The notes: generated by a model not told the origin, from the letters alone. Positions 46,907 to 56,921 are shown, counted from the first letter of the stretch. The stretch: DNA of 64,000 nt from Solibacillus sp. FSL K6-1523 (GCF_038005225.1 NZ_JBBOSU010000001.1:1104001-1168000), one strand, 5' to 3'. Translations and numbers: made by a program.

Positions 46907-47179
46907 GTGGATTCATTAAAAGTATCATCACGTTCTAATCCCAATTCGGTGGCAGGTGCACTGGTAGCGGTCATTCGAGAACAAGGCTACGCAGAAATGC
47001 AGGCTGTGGGAGCGGGGGCTTTAAATCAAGCAATTAAAGCAGTTGCGATTGCACGAGGCTTTGTTGCACCGAGTGGAACAGATTTAATTTGTGCACCAGC
47101 ATTTGCGGATATTACAATTGGTGGAGAAGATCGTACCGCACTCAAACTGCTTGTTGAAAAAAGAGTTCGACAACATTAA
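46907..47179 (+). CDS. spoVS: Stage V sporulation protein SpoVS, copy 2
   Basis: This 90-residue paralogue is nearly identical to copy 1 in protein sequence (Val to Ile in the NQAIKAV block, Ala to Gly in ITIGGED, different last residues RVRQH), while many codons differ, so purifying selection has acted since duplication. GTG 46907 lies behind AGGGGGAAATAG. It is followed by a strong terminator. Confidence 0.96.
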   Translation: MDSLKVSSRSNPNSVAGALVAVIREQGYAEMQAVGAGALNQAIKAVAIARGFVAPSGTDLICAPAFADITIGGEDRTALKLLVEKRVRQH

Positions 47180-47192
47180 TTAATAAAAAAAT

Positions 47193-47240
47193 AACGCTTA
47201 TGCAAAAGGGATGTTTATTCCTTTGCATAGGCGTTTTTTT
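47193..47240 (+). terminator. Intrinsic terminator after spoVS copy 2
   Basis: AACGCTTATGCAAAAGG pairs with CCTTTGCATAGGCGTT (one bulge) and ends in a T run. Confidence 0.85.
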
Positions 47241-47606
47241 ATGTGGAAAGCTAAATTTTTATGAATTTTAGTAAAGAGAAGAATTTGTTTCACTTAAAAT
47301 AATTAGACGTAAAAAGGAACTATAATCGCACAAAATCGTTTCCATTCAAAAGTAGTCCTTTTAAACTTTATTTCTTGAAATAGGCATTTTTCTAATTCAC
47401 TAAAAATTATGAACATTATTTTCCGTCAAAGGTCTGATTTTTTGACTCTATATGACATTTGCAATAGTACACGTAGTCACTTCATGTTAAACTAATGTAG
47501 GAAAAATAACTCTAATTAGCCTCTTTATTTTGGACATAAAAAATAAAGGAAAATGATTTTAGGCTATTTTCATTCTACTAAAAAGCAATCTTAAGGAGAT
47601 GTTGAT
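47241..47606. other. korA leader region, no gene seen
   Basis: The 366 AT-rich bases contain no convincing frame. AAAAGGA-ACTA (near 47315) and TAGTCCTTTT (near 47355) could form an imperfect hairpin. A korA promoter must lie here, but TTGACT (near 47450) lacks a good -10 at proper spacing. Confidence 0.4.
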
Positions 47607-49340
47607 ATGTTACATCAGCTTTCATGGAAAGTCGGTGGGCAACAAGGTGAGGGAATCGAGAGTACGGGTGAAATTTTCTCGATGGCAATGAATCGTTTAG
47701 GTTATTATCTATACGGATATCGTCATTTCTCTTCCCGCATTAAAGGTGGCCATACGAATAATAAAATTACGGTTCGTCCAACAGAAGTACGCTCGATTGC
47801 GGACGATTTAAATATTTTAGTTGCATTTGATCAAGAAACAATTGACGTAAACTATAAAGAATTAACACCAGCAAGTATTATTTTAGCGGATGCAAAATTT
47901 GATCCAAAAAATCCAGAAGACTGTGTAGCACCATTATTTGCTGTACCGTTTACTGAAATTGCAGCAGAGCTTGGCACGTCATTAATGAAAAACATGGTAG
48001 CAATTGGTTCAACTGCAGCATTATTAAATTTAGAAGAGTCAGTGTTCCAAAGTGTTGTTAATGAGATTTTTGGCCGTAAAGGTGAAGAAGTCGTAGCGAA
48101 AAATATTGAAGCAATTCAGCGCGGTAGAGAAGCAATTGCGAGTCAAATTGGTGAGCGCGTAGGTGAATGGCAATTAGCTCCAGCTGATGGCAAACGCCGT
48201 ATGTTTATGATTGGAAATGATGCAGCAGCTCTTGGTGCATTAGCAGCAGGTTCTCGCTTTATGGCAGCTTACCCGATTACACCAGCTTCTGAAATTATGG
48301 AATATATGATTAAAAAGTTACCGCTTGTAGGTGGCGCGGTTATTCAAACAGAAGACGAAATCGCTGCAGCAACAATGGCGATTGGTGCCAACTATGGTGG
48401 GGTGCGTGCTTTCACAGCATCAGCCGGTCCTGGCCTGTCACTTATGATGGAAGCAATTGGTCTTTCAGGCATGACGGAGCAACCACTCGTTATTTTTGAT
48501 ACGCAACGTGGAGGTCCGTCAACAGGTCTACCTACGAAGCAAGAGCAATCGGATTTAATGGCGATGCTTTACGGTACACATGGTGAAATTCCGAAAGTCG
48601 TTATTGCACCTTCAACGATTGAGGAAGCGTTTTATGATACGATCCAAGCATTTAATATTGCAGAAGAATTACAACTGCCAGTTATCGTCATGACGGATTT
48701 ACAACTGTCATTAGGAAAGCAAACCGTTGATCCGTTCAATTACAGCAAAATTGAAATTCGTCGTGGTAAAATTGTGACGGAAGTGGAAGATCCTGAAACG
48801 AAGGACTACTTCAAACGTTATGAAAATGCAGAAGACGGCGTTTCACCACGTATATTACCTGGTACAAAAGGTGGGATTCACCATGTAACAGGTGTCGAGC
48901 ATGATGAAACAGGAAAGCCTTCTGAAGCAACAGGTAATCGTCGCACACAAATGGATAAACGTATGCGTAAGCTTGCTTCAGTAAAATTTGATAATCCAGT
49001 TTATGTGAATGCGCCTCATGAAGATGCAGACGTATTATTAGTTGGATTTAACTCAACGCGCGGTGCACTAGAAGAAGTGCAGGAAGTATTGAATGCAGAA
49101 GGAATTAAAGCAAATCACGCGCATGTGAAGCTGATTCACCCATTCCCATCAGAAGAAATGGCTGCACTCTTTGACAAAGCTAAAAAGGTCATTGTTGTTG
49201 AAAATAACGCAACAGGTCAATTAGCGAATATTATGAAGATGAATATTGGCGGTCATGCGAAGATGAAAAACGTCTTGAAGTATGATGGTACGCCATTCTT
49301 ACCACGTGAATTAACTAACTTAGTGAAGGAGGAAATTTAA
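47607..49340 (+). CDS. korA: 2-oxoacid:ferredoxin oxidoreductase, alpha (gamma-alpha fused) subunit
   Basis: KorA pairs with KorB to decarboxylate 2-oxoglutarate or another 2-oxoacid to the acyl-CoA with ferredoxin as acceptor. This 577-residue protein has the gamma domain first (WKVGGQQGEGIESTGEIF to about residue 180), then the alpha pyrimidine domain (AAYPITPASEIMEYM, QTEDEIAAATMAIGA) and the C-terminal domain with VVENNATGQLANIM. The order ymdB-spoVS-korA-korB is common in Bacillales; here it is kept only from spoVS onward. Confidence 0.94.
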   Translation: MLHQLSWKVGGQQGEGIESTGEIFSMAMNRLGYYLYGYRHFSSRIKGGHTNNKITVRPTEVRSIADDLNILVAFDQETIDVNYKELTPASIILADAKFDPKNPEDCVAPLFAVPFTEIAAELGTSLMKNMVAIGSTAALLNLEESVFQSVVNEIFGRKGEEVVAKNIEAIQRGREAIASQIGERVGEWQLAPADGKRRMFMIGNDAAALGALAAGSRFMAAYPITPASEIMEYMIKKLPLVGGAVIQTEDEIAAATMAIGANYGGVRAFTASAGPGLSLMMEAIGLSGMTEQPLVIFDTQRGGPSTGLPTKQEQSDLMAMLYGTHGEIPKVVIAPSTIEEAFYDTIQAFNIAEELQLPVIVMTDLQLSLGKQTVDPFNYSKIEIRRGKIVTEVEDPETKDYFKRYENAEDGVSPRILPGTKGGIHHVTGVEHDETGKPSEATGNRRTQMDKRMRKLASVKFDNPVYVNAPHEDADVLLVGFNSTRGALEEVQEVLNAEGIKANHAHVKLIHPFPSEEMAALFDKAKKVIVVENNATGQLANIMKMNIGGHAKMKNVLKYDGTPFLPRELTNLVKEEI

Positions 49341-49342
49341 TT

Positions 49343-50209
49343 ATGGCAACATTTAAAGATTTCCGAAATTCAGTAAAACCAAACTGGTGCCCAGGCTGTG
49401 GTGACTTTTCAGTACAAGCAGCAATTCAGCGTGCAGCAGCAAATGTTGGCTATGAACCGAATGAACTAGCTGTTATTTCTGGTATTGGCTGTTCAGGACG
49501 TATTTCAGGCTATATTAACTCATACGGTTTCCATGGAATTCATGGCCGAGCATTACCAATCGCACAAGGCTTAAAGATGGCTAATAAAGATTTAAAAGTC
49601 ATTGCATCTGGTGGTGACGGTGATGGATTTGCGATCGGTATGGGGCATACAATCCATGCCATTCGTCGTAATATTGATATTACGTATGTTGTTATGGATA
49701 ACCAAATTTACGGTTTAACAAAAGGGCAAACATCTCCACGTTCAGCGGCAGGTTTCATTACGAAATCGACGCCGGGTGGGGCAATTGAGCCATCTTTAAA
49801 ACCGTTAGAAGTTGCTTTAACGAGTGGTGCGACATTTGTTGCGCAAAGCTTCTCAACGGATATTAAAGAATTAACAGCGATTATCGAGGCGGGCTTAAAT
49901 CACAAAGGCTTCTCATTCATTAACGTATTTTCACCATGTGTGACATACAATAAAGTAAACACATATGAGTGGTTCAAAGAAAACTTAACGAAGCTTTCAG
50001 ATATTGAAGGCTATGACCATACAAATCGTGAAATGGCGATGCAAACAGTTATGAAAAATGACGGCTTAGTAACGGGAATTATTTATCATGATCAAGAAAC
50101 GACTTCTTATCAAGATAAAATTAAAGGCTACTCAGAATTGCCTTTAACTGATATCGACATTCGTTTAACAGAAGAGCAATTTGCTCAACTTACAAAAGAA
50201 TTTATGTAA
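49343..50209 (+). CDS. korB: 2-oxoacid:ferredoxin oxidoreductase, beta subunit
   Basis: KorB binds thiamine diphosphate and a [4Fe-4S] cluster. The 288-residue protein has NWCPGCGDFS (C16, C19), GIGCSGR and SPCVTYN supplying cluster cysteines, and the TPP motif GDGDGFAIGM ending at MDNQIYGLTKGQ. It starts two bases after korA with AAGGAGG inside the korA end. A very strong terminator follows. Confidence 0.95.
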   Translation: MATFKDFRNSVKPNWCPGCGDFSVQAAIQRAAANVGYEPNELAVISGIGCSGRISGYINSYGFHGIHGRALPIAQGLKMANKDLKVIASGGDGDGFAIGMGHTIHAIRRNIDITYVVMDNQIYGLTKGQTSPRSAAGFITKSTPGGAIEPSLKPLEVALTSGATFVAQSFSTDIKELTAIIEAGLNHKGFSFINVFSPCVTYNKVNTYEWFKENLTKLSDIEGYDHTNREMAMQTVMKNDGLVTGIIYHDQETTSYQDKIKGYSELPLTDIDIRLTEEQFAQLTKEFM

Positions 50210-50316
50210 TGAATTATTAAAAAACCACCATTTATTTTTATTAAAAGTCAACTAGATAATAAAAAAATATGATATTTATGGTTATATAAGATGTTTAACA
50301 TTTTAATATCTAACCA

Positions 50317-50354
50317 AAAGGAGTCGACTATAATTTATAGTCGACTCCTTTTTA
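50317..50354 (+). terminator. Very stable intrinsic terminator after korB
   Basis: A perfect 17-bp stem, AAAAGGAGTCGACTATA and TATAGTCGACTCCTTTT, closes around ATT. The A-rich/T-rich base makes it able to work in both directions. Confidence 0.9.
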
Positions 50355-50503
50355 AATGTAAATAAATCATGGCTAGATAAGAGGGTTTTTACTTTAATTC
50401 GGTAAATTACATAAAGAGATAGTTTTTGAACTATTCTTTAAGCTATTAATAACTTTAGTAGAAAAGGAGCTATGATAAAGAATTAGAAGTCTTTGATAAT
50501 ATG

Positions 50504-50798
50504 TGATTACTGCCAACCCCAACTAAATGTACCAGTGTGTGCCAATAAGTTTACCATTACTCGTTCGGAGCCAGGCTTTATACCGAGCGGCGGGCATGAT
50601 AGCCTCGTTTGGCAGAGCCAGCACGTACATAGCTGGTTCTCTGGCGCAAGTGTCAAGCCACATGAGTTCCACTTGAATTAGCAAGGATAAATAGCCATTT
50701 TAGCGTGTTGGTACATACATTGGCACTGTGTGGTAAATACCTTGGCATTCAGTGGTAAAAAAGATGTCACACGTGGTAAAAAGTTGTGGCAGTAATCA
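50504..50798. mobile_element. IS21-like remnant or MITE, about 295 bp
   Basis: The ends are inverted: TGATTACTGCCA at 50504 and TGGCAGTAATCA ending at 50798. The right end has three direct GTGGTAAA repeats (50730, 50752, 50773) at 21-22 base steps, the kind of multiple transposase-binding sites seen in IS21-family ends; the left end carries related TACCA/TTTACCA sites in the opposite sense. There is no istA/istB frame, so it is a deletion derivative or MITE. A clear target duplication is not visible. Confidence 0.55.
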
Positions 50799-50840
50799 TG
50801 CGATTTGGGTAGGTGTAGGAGCTGAATGTAAAGAAAATAA

Positions 50841-50884
50841 AATGCACATCACTAAAATTTGCATTTAGCAATGTGCATTTTCAT
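50841..50884 (+). terminator. Weak terminator-like hairpin
   Basis: AATGCACAT (50841-50849) and ATGTGCATT (50871-50879) form a 9-bp stem with a long loop, followed by TTTCATTT. There is no gene directly upstream, so it may be a relic. Confidence 0.35.
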
Positions 50885-51066
50885 TTAATGTGTAACATTT
50901 AATTAGAAACACTATTGAATAAGATATTATGGACGATTACCCTTACTTGTACTTAATCTTACAAGGTAGGTGTTTTTTTACTTTAGTGAAAGCCATTTGG
51001 TTCATCACCAAATTATGGGGTTGATTTTCCTAATCGACTTCTGTATTACTTTAGTGGGCTGACCGC

Positions 51067-51310
51067 ATGTCCACACTAAAAACTCTCTACCAAAATAGAG
51101 TGCTGCGGAGCGAAGGGGGGCGACTCCTTGGGGATCAAGCGTGCGCGGAAAATCCACTGTTCTGTGCCACCGTCAGAGGCACAGAACAGTTAGTTGTAGC
51201 CACGCCCCCGGAAATAGTGGAAAAAATGCTAAAAGCGCCACATCGTGTGGCAACGCATTCGTGACCAACATCGTGTTGGTCTCCCGTAGCGTAGCAAAAC
51301 GGTCCCGATA
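51067..51310 (+). repeat. Composite palindromic repeat (shares modules with main repeat family)
   Basis: It has a Bacillus-type intergenic repeat segment (TGCTGCGGAGCGAAGGGGGG, CGACTCCTTGGGG), then a perfect 12-bp hairpin CTGTTCTGTGCC (51157-51168) with GGCACAGAACAG (51178-51189), then GCCACA-TCG-TGTGGC (51237-51251) and ACCAACA-TCG-TGTTGGT (51264-51280), the latter two identical to modules in repeat copies 3 and 5. The region 50210-51651 contains no gene I would call. Confidence 0.8.
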
Positions 51311-51651
51311 AAATAAATTAAATTTTGTCATCCCCACGTAATGGTAATAAACCAAAATAAAACATATATGGTTTATTTATAAAAGTAATTGTACAATATA
51401 GACAGACTAATTAAATGCTTTTTGAATAAGGTTATCTGAAAAGCAACTTAACTTATCGCTTATCAGATACATTCAGTACTTAGTCTTTTCGTTTCATAGG
51501 GGATATTTCCCATTTTATAGACAATCACTTACTTTGTTTCTAATTTAGTAGCTACATCAGAACGCTACCGAATTAAGATAAAGCCTTTGTTACTAATACA
51601 TAATTTATGTGAAGTTCTAAGGCACAATTGATTTTAGGAGGATATATTAAT

Positions 51652-53106
51652 ATGAAAAAGAAATTTTACACAGTAGCAGTTGCTTCATTAGCAGCGACTG
51701 CAGTAGCAGTTGCTCCAGCTTCAGCTGCGGGATCTTTCACGGATGTCACTAAAGACAATACGCATTACAAAGCGATTACAGAATTGCACGCAGCTGGGAT
51801 TATCAATGGTTTTCCAGACGGTACTTTTAAACCAGCGCAAGACGTGACACGTGGTCAGGCAGCGAAAATGCTTGCTGGTGCACTTGGTCTTGATACGAAA
51901 AATGTAGTGGATCCAAAGTTTACAGATATTCCAGCATCTCACCAATACTACGGTCCTATCGCAGCATTGGCATCGCTTGAAGCAATTGAAATCTATGAGG
52001 ATAACACAATTGAGCCAAACGAAACGATTACGCGCGGCGAATTTGCTTACATGCTTGCACAAGCATTAGACTTAGAGGCTAAAGGTAAAAGTCCATTCAA
52101 CGATGTACTTGAGGACAATGAGAACGCGTATTACGTAACTGCTTTATATGAAAACGATATCGCAAATGGCGTGAGTGATACGGAATTTGGTGTAGAGGAC
52201 TCTGTAACACGTGGTCAGCTAGCAACCTATATCTTTAATGTCATGAACGAATTTAAAGAAGAAGATGTAGAAGTTGTTGAACCAACTGACCCAAAAGAAG
52301 AGCAGCCTTCTAAAACTTCGGAAGACACTGCGCTATTAGAAACTGTTTTTACAAAGGTTGTAGAAAAACAGAAGGCGACATCTAGCTTAAAAGCAACAAT
52401 GACAATGACACAATCGATGGATATCCAAGAAGGTGAAGAACGAATTAAAATCGATGCTACTGGAAAATTAGATATGTCAATTGTTAACAGTCCAATGCAG
52501 TTCTTTATTGAAGGTACGATGTCTACGACTGACCCTACAACAGGTGAATCAATTGATTTGCCATTAAAAATGTATATGACTGAAAAAGATGGCATGTTTA
52601 TGTATGAGGGAGCGACAAAAACATGGATTAAATTCCCTTCAGAAATATATACAGAGTTATTAGCTCAGTCGGGTGCGCAACCTAATGCTGGCCAGCAATT
52701 AGAAATGCTAAAACAATTTGCATCTGATTTCACAATTAAAGAAGCTGATGGTTACTACACGCTAACATTAACAGGTACTGGTGATAAATTTACTGAGCTC
52801 ATTCAAGAGCAAATGGCTTCTATGAACTTAGGTCTAGACGAGGAAGTTCTTGCTGAAATGAAAAATATAAAGTTCGACAATTTCACTTATGAATTTAAAG
52901 TTAATAAGGAAACTTTTGATATTGAGGAAATCGTTATGGACTTCGGGATAGGCATGAATATGGAAGGCGTTGTAATGGGTATTAAAAATAAATCAACAAC
53001 GAAGTATTCCGACTTTAATGCCGTGCCAACAATTACAATCCCTACTGAAGCACTAGAAAATGCAAAATCAATTGAAGAATTATCTGCTTTAGAAGCAAAT
53101 CAATAA
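51652..53106 (+). CDS. SLH-domain surface protein with LolA-like C-terminal domain
   Basis: The 484-residue secreted protein has a signal peptide (residues 1-26, ending PASAA) followed by three SLH repeats (about 27-70, 88-133 and 150-192; FPDGTFKPAQDVTRGQAAKML is the first) that anchor to pyruvylated wall polymer. An acidic Pro/Glu/Ser linker follows, then a ~270-residue lipoprotein-like domain (DUF6612/LolA style: MTMTQSMDI, VNSPMQFFIEGTM, KMYMTEKDGMFMY). ATG 51652 lies behind AGGAGGATATATT; a TTG 24 bases upstream is unlikely. Function is likely cell-wall attachment of a ligand-binding domain. Confidence 0.88.
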   Translation: MKKKFYTVAVASLAATAVAVAPASAAGSFTDVTKDNTHYKAITELHAAGIINGFPDGTFKPAQDVTRGQAAKMLAGALGLDTKNVVDPKFTDIPASHQYYGPIAALASLEAIEIYEDNTIEPNETITRGEFAYMLAQALDLEAKGKSPFNDVLEDNENAYYVTALYENDIANGVSDTEFGVEDSVTRGQLATYIFNVMNEFKEEDVEVVEPTDPKEEQPSKTSEDTALLETVFTKVVEKQKATSSLKATMTMTQSMDIQEGEERIKIDATGKLDMSIVNSPMQFFIEGTMSTTDPTTGESIDLPLKMYMTEKDGMFMYEGATKTWIKFPSEIYTELLAQSGAQPNAGQQLEMLKQFASDFTIKEADGYYTLTLTGTGDKFTELIQEQMASMNLGLDEEVLAEMKNIKFDNFTYEFKVNKETFDIEEIVMDFGIGMNMEGVVMGIKNKSTTKYSDFNAVPTITIPTEALENAKSIEELSALEANQ

Positions 53107-53155
53107 CCCCTTAAGCTTTCATAATGAGCTTGAGAAAATACACTCTCTAAAATGA

Positions 53156-53204
53156 AAAGCAGTTCAAATTTTACGTTAATAAAATTTGAACTGCTTTATT
53201 TTTG
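53156..53204 (+). terminator. Intrinsic terminator after SLH protein gene
   Basis: AAAGCAGTTCAAATTTTA (53156-53173) pairs with TAAAATTTGAACTGCTTT (53180-53197), then ATTTTT. Confidence 0.9.
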
Positions 53205-53379
53205 TCTCCTTTACCTCTGCTGTACTCCGCTACAACGTATGCCAACACCCCAACGCATCTTGGATAGTCCTGTAAGATATTCCAAACCATTTACAGTAAT
53301 TTAACAAATACAACCAATCACGTTAACAGTATTTACCTATACTAATAATAAAGATTACATATAAATGGGGTATTATAAA

Positions 53380-54906
53380 ATGCGCTTTCGAAAGTTTATA
53401 AAAATTAAAGATCGTTTGGCCTTGTTAATGATTGTTTGTATCGTATCGAATGTAATTTTGACGGTATTTAGCATGGATTATTTAAGAAAAATGGAACAAG
53501 AAACAAAGTCCATGTATGAACAAAAGTTATTGCTCATTGATTTGACCTATCACATGAAGGAGCAACTTGAAAAAACAAATAGCATACCGAATGAGCAACT
53601 GCAGCAATTCAAGACAAACGCTTTTGATTCTAAAATGGAGTATTATGTGAATCAATTAAATTCGAATGCATCCAATTCGTTATTAGTGGAAATTAATGAA
53701 TACATCCTATCACGTGCTTCTGCGCAGCTCATTGCACATGAAAAGGATATTGCATTTGGTTATAAATTAATCATGATTATCGGCTTTGTGCTGACTGTGC
53801 TTATTCTTATTGTTGGCATTCAGGCAACACGTGCAATTAATAGACCGACCCGTGAGTTAAGGGAGTTGTTTCGCTTGGCGCAGCAAGGGGACTTTACGAA
53901 ATATGCTGCATACCGTGCGAATGACGAACTGGGAGAAACGACAAAATATTTTAATTTAATGGTGGACGATATTAAGGAATTATTAAAAACGGTCCGAAAA
54001 AATGCGAGTTCTGCCACAAAAGCGAATGAGGAACTTGAAAATAACTCGGAGCAAATTACGAAAGTCGCCGTTCATGTTGCAATGAATGCTGAATCCATGG
54101 CTAGCTCCATGCAGTATTCCACGGCACAACTTATAGAAAATGCAGCATCTGTTCAACAAGTTGCTTCGGGGATTGACGAAATGTCGAATCGAATGCAGCG
54201 CATTGAACATAATGTTCGCGAGACGATTGCTACTGCTATTGAAGGAGAGGAAATGGTACACAATAATTTAATGCAAATGCAAGACGTAGAGCAGGCGATG
54301 AAAAAGGCGAGCGCTACGATTTATACGTTAAATGAGCAATCGTTACATATTACGAAAGCGGTGGAAATGATTCATGCAGTCGCGGATCAAACGAATTTAT
54401 TAGCGTTAAATGCATCGATTGAAGCGGCGCGTGCAGGGGAGCATGGTCGAGGCTTTGCTGTTGTCGCACATGAAGTCAAAAAATTAGCAAATCAATCAAA
54501 AGAGTTTTCAAAATCCATTTCACTAATTGTTACTGAAATTCAGCAAGAAGCATATGAGGCAACGCGTAGTATGGATGAGGCGATGATGACTGTCGATTAT
54601 GGTGTTGTAACAACAGAGAAGAGCGCGACTAAATTCCAAGAAATTACCGATCAAGTGCAACAAATTGGTCCGCAAATGGAGCATGTTTCGCAAATTATGA
54701 ATGACATTGCCAATCATACGCAAGCAGTCGCACAAAATTCGATGGAGTTAAGCAATCGTTCTGAAGAAAATTTAGTTTCTATGCAACAAGTAAAACAACA
54801 AATTGCCACGCAAAAGCTGGCAACAAATGATATTCATGAAGAAATTCTTCATATTGCCAAAAATATGCGCACGTTAACACACGCAATCGGTCGGTTTAGA
54901 ATTTGA
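53380..54906 (+). CDS. Methyl-accepting chemotaxis protein
   Basis: This chemoreceptor of 508 residues has TM1 (about 14-33), a short ~95-residue outside domain, TM2 (about 133-153), HAMP (about 154-206) and a cytoplasmic signalling domain with the hairpin tip [20 protein letters not shown] and [13 protein letters not shown]. The sensor part is unlike common Cache or 4HB types by eye. ATG 53380 is chosen over 53365 because GGGG (53367-53370) suits 53380. Confidence 0.93.
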   Translation: MRFRKFIKIKDRLALLMIVCIVSNVILTVFSMDYLRKMEQETKSMYEQKLLLIDLTYHMKEQLEKTNSIPNEQLQQFKTNAFDSKMEYYVNQLNSNASNSLLVEINEYILSRASAQLIAHEKDIAFGYKLIMIIGFVLTVLILIVGIQATRAINRPTRELRELFRLAQQGDFTKYAAYRANDELGETTKYFNLMVDDIKELLKTVRKNASSATKANEELENNSEQITKVAVHVAMNAESMASSMQYSTAQLIENAASVQQVASGIDEMSNRMQRIEHNVRETIATAIEGEEMVHNNLMQMQDVEQAMKKASATIYTLNEQSLHITKAVEMIHAVADQTNLLALNASIEAARAGEHGRGFAVVAHEVKKLANQSKEFSKSISLIVTEIQQEAYEATRSMDEAMMTVDYGVVTTEKSATKFQEITDQVQQIGPQMEHVSQIMNDIANHTQAVAQNSMELSNRSEENLVSMQQVKQQIATQKLATNDIHEEILHIAKNMRTLTHAIGRFRI

Positions 54907-55256
54907 CTAGTTTTAGAAGAAGGTGTTGTAATAAGGAGAATCCTATACTTTACAATTGGACGTAAAACTCCCATTAATGTAATATACCTATTAATTTAAT
55001 TAGAATAATAATAATTTTTTTAATTTTTGCACTTTTAATAAAATATTGATTGTAGTAAACTAGTGATATTGAAAAAAATCATGCGTCACATTGAATTGCA
55101 AATAACCCTGTTTGTCATGCCATTAATTATGTATGTATTTTTTTCGTTACTAGATAGAGAGAGATGACTAGTAAAATTATGATTTACAGCTGAATGTAAG
55201 CAGTTGCAGCGTTTTACCGTGTACTACAACAAAACTTCAGTGAGGGGATGGATTTT
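54907..55256. other. AT-rich intergenic region, no gene seen
   Basis: The 350 bases before the small unknown gene hold no frame I can defend and no T-run hairpin. Short pieces resemble promoter hexamers but none has correct spacing. Confidence 0.4.
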
Positions 55257-55583
55257 ATGAACAGTCAATTTCAACTTAATGTACCAGAGTGGTTTGTCCT
55301 TGATGAACTGCATATTCTTGAAACAATAATTAGTCCAGTATCAAATGATATGGGGATTATTGTAGCATCTGAAAATTTCGATGCAACGAAGCGATGCCAT
55401 CCAACTGTTCGTCTTTATATGATTCACTTAGTAGATGATCAATTTGAATTAACGAAAGAACTGGATGCATTTCAATTTCAATCGGTGGCAGAAGCAAAGC
55501 AATTTGCGGCGAAATTACCTAACTTAAATGCGATGGACTTTATTATGATGATTAATAAAGAAGAACCCGCCTTTTCCATATAA
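55257..55583 (+). CDS. Small conserved-looking protein of unknown function
   Basis: The 108-residue soluble protein starts MNSQFQLNVPEWFVLDELHI; I do not recognise the family. It has alternating beta/alpha character, no signal peptide or membrane segment, and no metal-binding pattern. ATG 55257 is chosen over 55248 because GAGGGG abuts 55248 but fits 55257. It has its own terminator, so it is likely a single-gene unit before hemW; in B. subtilis this place next to hemW is taken by lepA. Confidence 0.7.
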   Translation: MNSQFQLNVPEWFVLDELHILETIISPVSNDMGIIVASENFDATKRCHPTVRLYMIHLVDDQFELTKELDAFQFQSVAEAKQFAAKLPNLNAMDFIMMINKEEPAFSI

Positions 55584-55588
55584 AATAT

Positions 55589-55623
55589 AAATTCGTACTC
55601 TTAAACTGGGTACGGATTTTTTT
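55589..55623 (+). terminator. Intrinsic terminator after the small unknown gene
   Basis: AAATTCGTAC (55589-55598) pairs with GTACGGATTT (55610-55619) with one G-U pair, ending in T residues. Confidence 0.75.
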
Positions 55624-55718
55624 ATTTTCATTAGTAGAAGACACCCTTAACAATTGTGTTTTACTAAAGAAACGCTACAATAAAGTATGAAATTGAATTT
55701 ACTAAAGGAAGTGATTGA

Positions 55719-56864
55719 ATGGCTAGAGGTGTATATATTCACATTCCTTTTTGTCATCAAATTTGTAATTATTGTGACTTTAACAAAGTATTTTTTAAAA
55801 ATCAGCCAGTGGATGACTATATAGAAGCACTTGGGCAAGAGATGGAATTGACCGTGGCAGCCTATCCAGACGCTTTTTCAAATGTGGAAACAATCTTTTT
55901 AGGTGGTGGCACACCAACAGCGCTTTCTGCCGCTCAAATTCGTCGTTTAACACAATTAATTGTGAAACATATTCCGATGTCAAACGTAAAAGAGTTTAGT
56001 AGTGAAGCAAATCCAGATGAGCTCACTGTGGAAAAATTACAGGCACTTTATGATGGTGGGGTCAACCGGTTAAGTATGGGTGTTCAGTCATTTGACCAAT
56101 CATTGCTTGAAAAAATCGGCCGCACTCATACAAATGATCATGTTTATGAAACGGTTGAAAAGGCGAAACAAGTTGGATTTAACAATATTAGCATTGATTT
56201 AATGTATGGTTTACCAGGGCAAACGATGGAACAATGGCAGCATACGCTAGAAAAGGCACTCGCATTAAAGCTTCCGCACTATTCCGCGTATTCATTAATT
56301 GTAGAGCCAAAAACAATTTTTTATATTCAATATGCAAAAGGAAAGTTAAATCTTCCGGCTGAAGATTTAGAGGCAGAAATGTACGGTGTATTAATGGATA
56401 CGATGCAAGCACATGGACTTCATCAATATGAAATAAGTAATTTTGCACATGAAGGCTTCCTTTCTACGCATAATAAAATTTATTGGGATAATGATGAGTA
56501 TGCTGGTTTTGGTGCAGGAGCACATGGTTATTTGCAAGGGGTACGGTATTCGAATGTTGCACCGATTAAAAAATATATCGAAATCGTACAATCCGGAAAG
56601 CGACCGTTGCTTCATGAACATGTTGTGACATTTGAAGAAAAGATGGAAGAGCAAATGTTTTTAGGGCTTCGAAAAACAAATGGTGTAACACATGAAGAAT
56701 TCGAAAGTAAATTTCCGAAACCGATGAATGTTTATTACGAGGAAATTATTACGGAGCTTGTAGAACAACAACTAGTGTTAGCGGATGAATCAGGAATTCG
56801 ATTGACGAGAAAAGGTCGATTCCTGGGCAATGAAGTTTTCCAACGATTTTTACTAGGTGAATAA
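55719..56864 (+). CDS. hemW: Radical SAM heme chaperone HemW
   Basis: The 381-residue protein is the HemN-like family member now called HemW, which binds heme and inserts it into respiratory proteins. The SAM cluster motif C-x3-C-x2-C is C12, C16, C19 (PFCHQICNYCDF), and GGGTPTAL and SMGVQSFDQ are typical. It ends with a HemN C-terminal domain. It lies directly upstream of hrcA as in Bacillus. AAAGGAAGTGATTGA is its ribosome site. Confidence 0.95.
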   Translation: MARGVYIHIPFCHQICNYCDFNKVFFKNQPVDDYIEALGQEMELTVAAYPDAFSNVETIFLGGGTPTALSAAQIRRLTQLIVKHIPMSNVKEFSSEANPDELTVEKLQALYDGGVNRLSMGVQSFDQSLLEKIGRTHTNDHVYETVEKAKQVGFNNISIDLMYGLPGQTMEQWQHTLEKALALKLPHYSAYSLIVEPKTIFYIQYAKGKLNLPAEDLEAEMYGVLMDTMQAHGLHQYEISNFAHEGFLSTHNKIYWDNDEYAGFGAGAHGYLQGVRYSNVAPIKKYIEIVQSGKRPLLHEHVVTFEEKMEEQMFLGLRKTNGVTHEEFESKFPKPMNVYYEEIITELVEQQLVLADESGIRLTRKGRFLGNEVFQRFLLGE

Positions 56865-56921
56865 ATTTATGGAACGATTTCGTTGACATCATTCCAGAGA
56901 TTTGCTAATTTATATAATATA

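Noticed and set aside
47315-47365. Riboswitch-like structure before korA
   Set aside because: Only one imperfect hairpin is visible and no known riboswitch consensus block is present.
50493-50681. Open frame inside the IS21-like remnant
   Set aside because: It starts outside the inverted end, has no ribosome site and shows no transposase motif.
51067-51264. Open frame over the composite repeat
   Set aside because: It lies across a perfect 12-bp hairpin and shared repeat modules; the coding potential is a by-product of the repeat.
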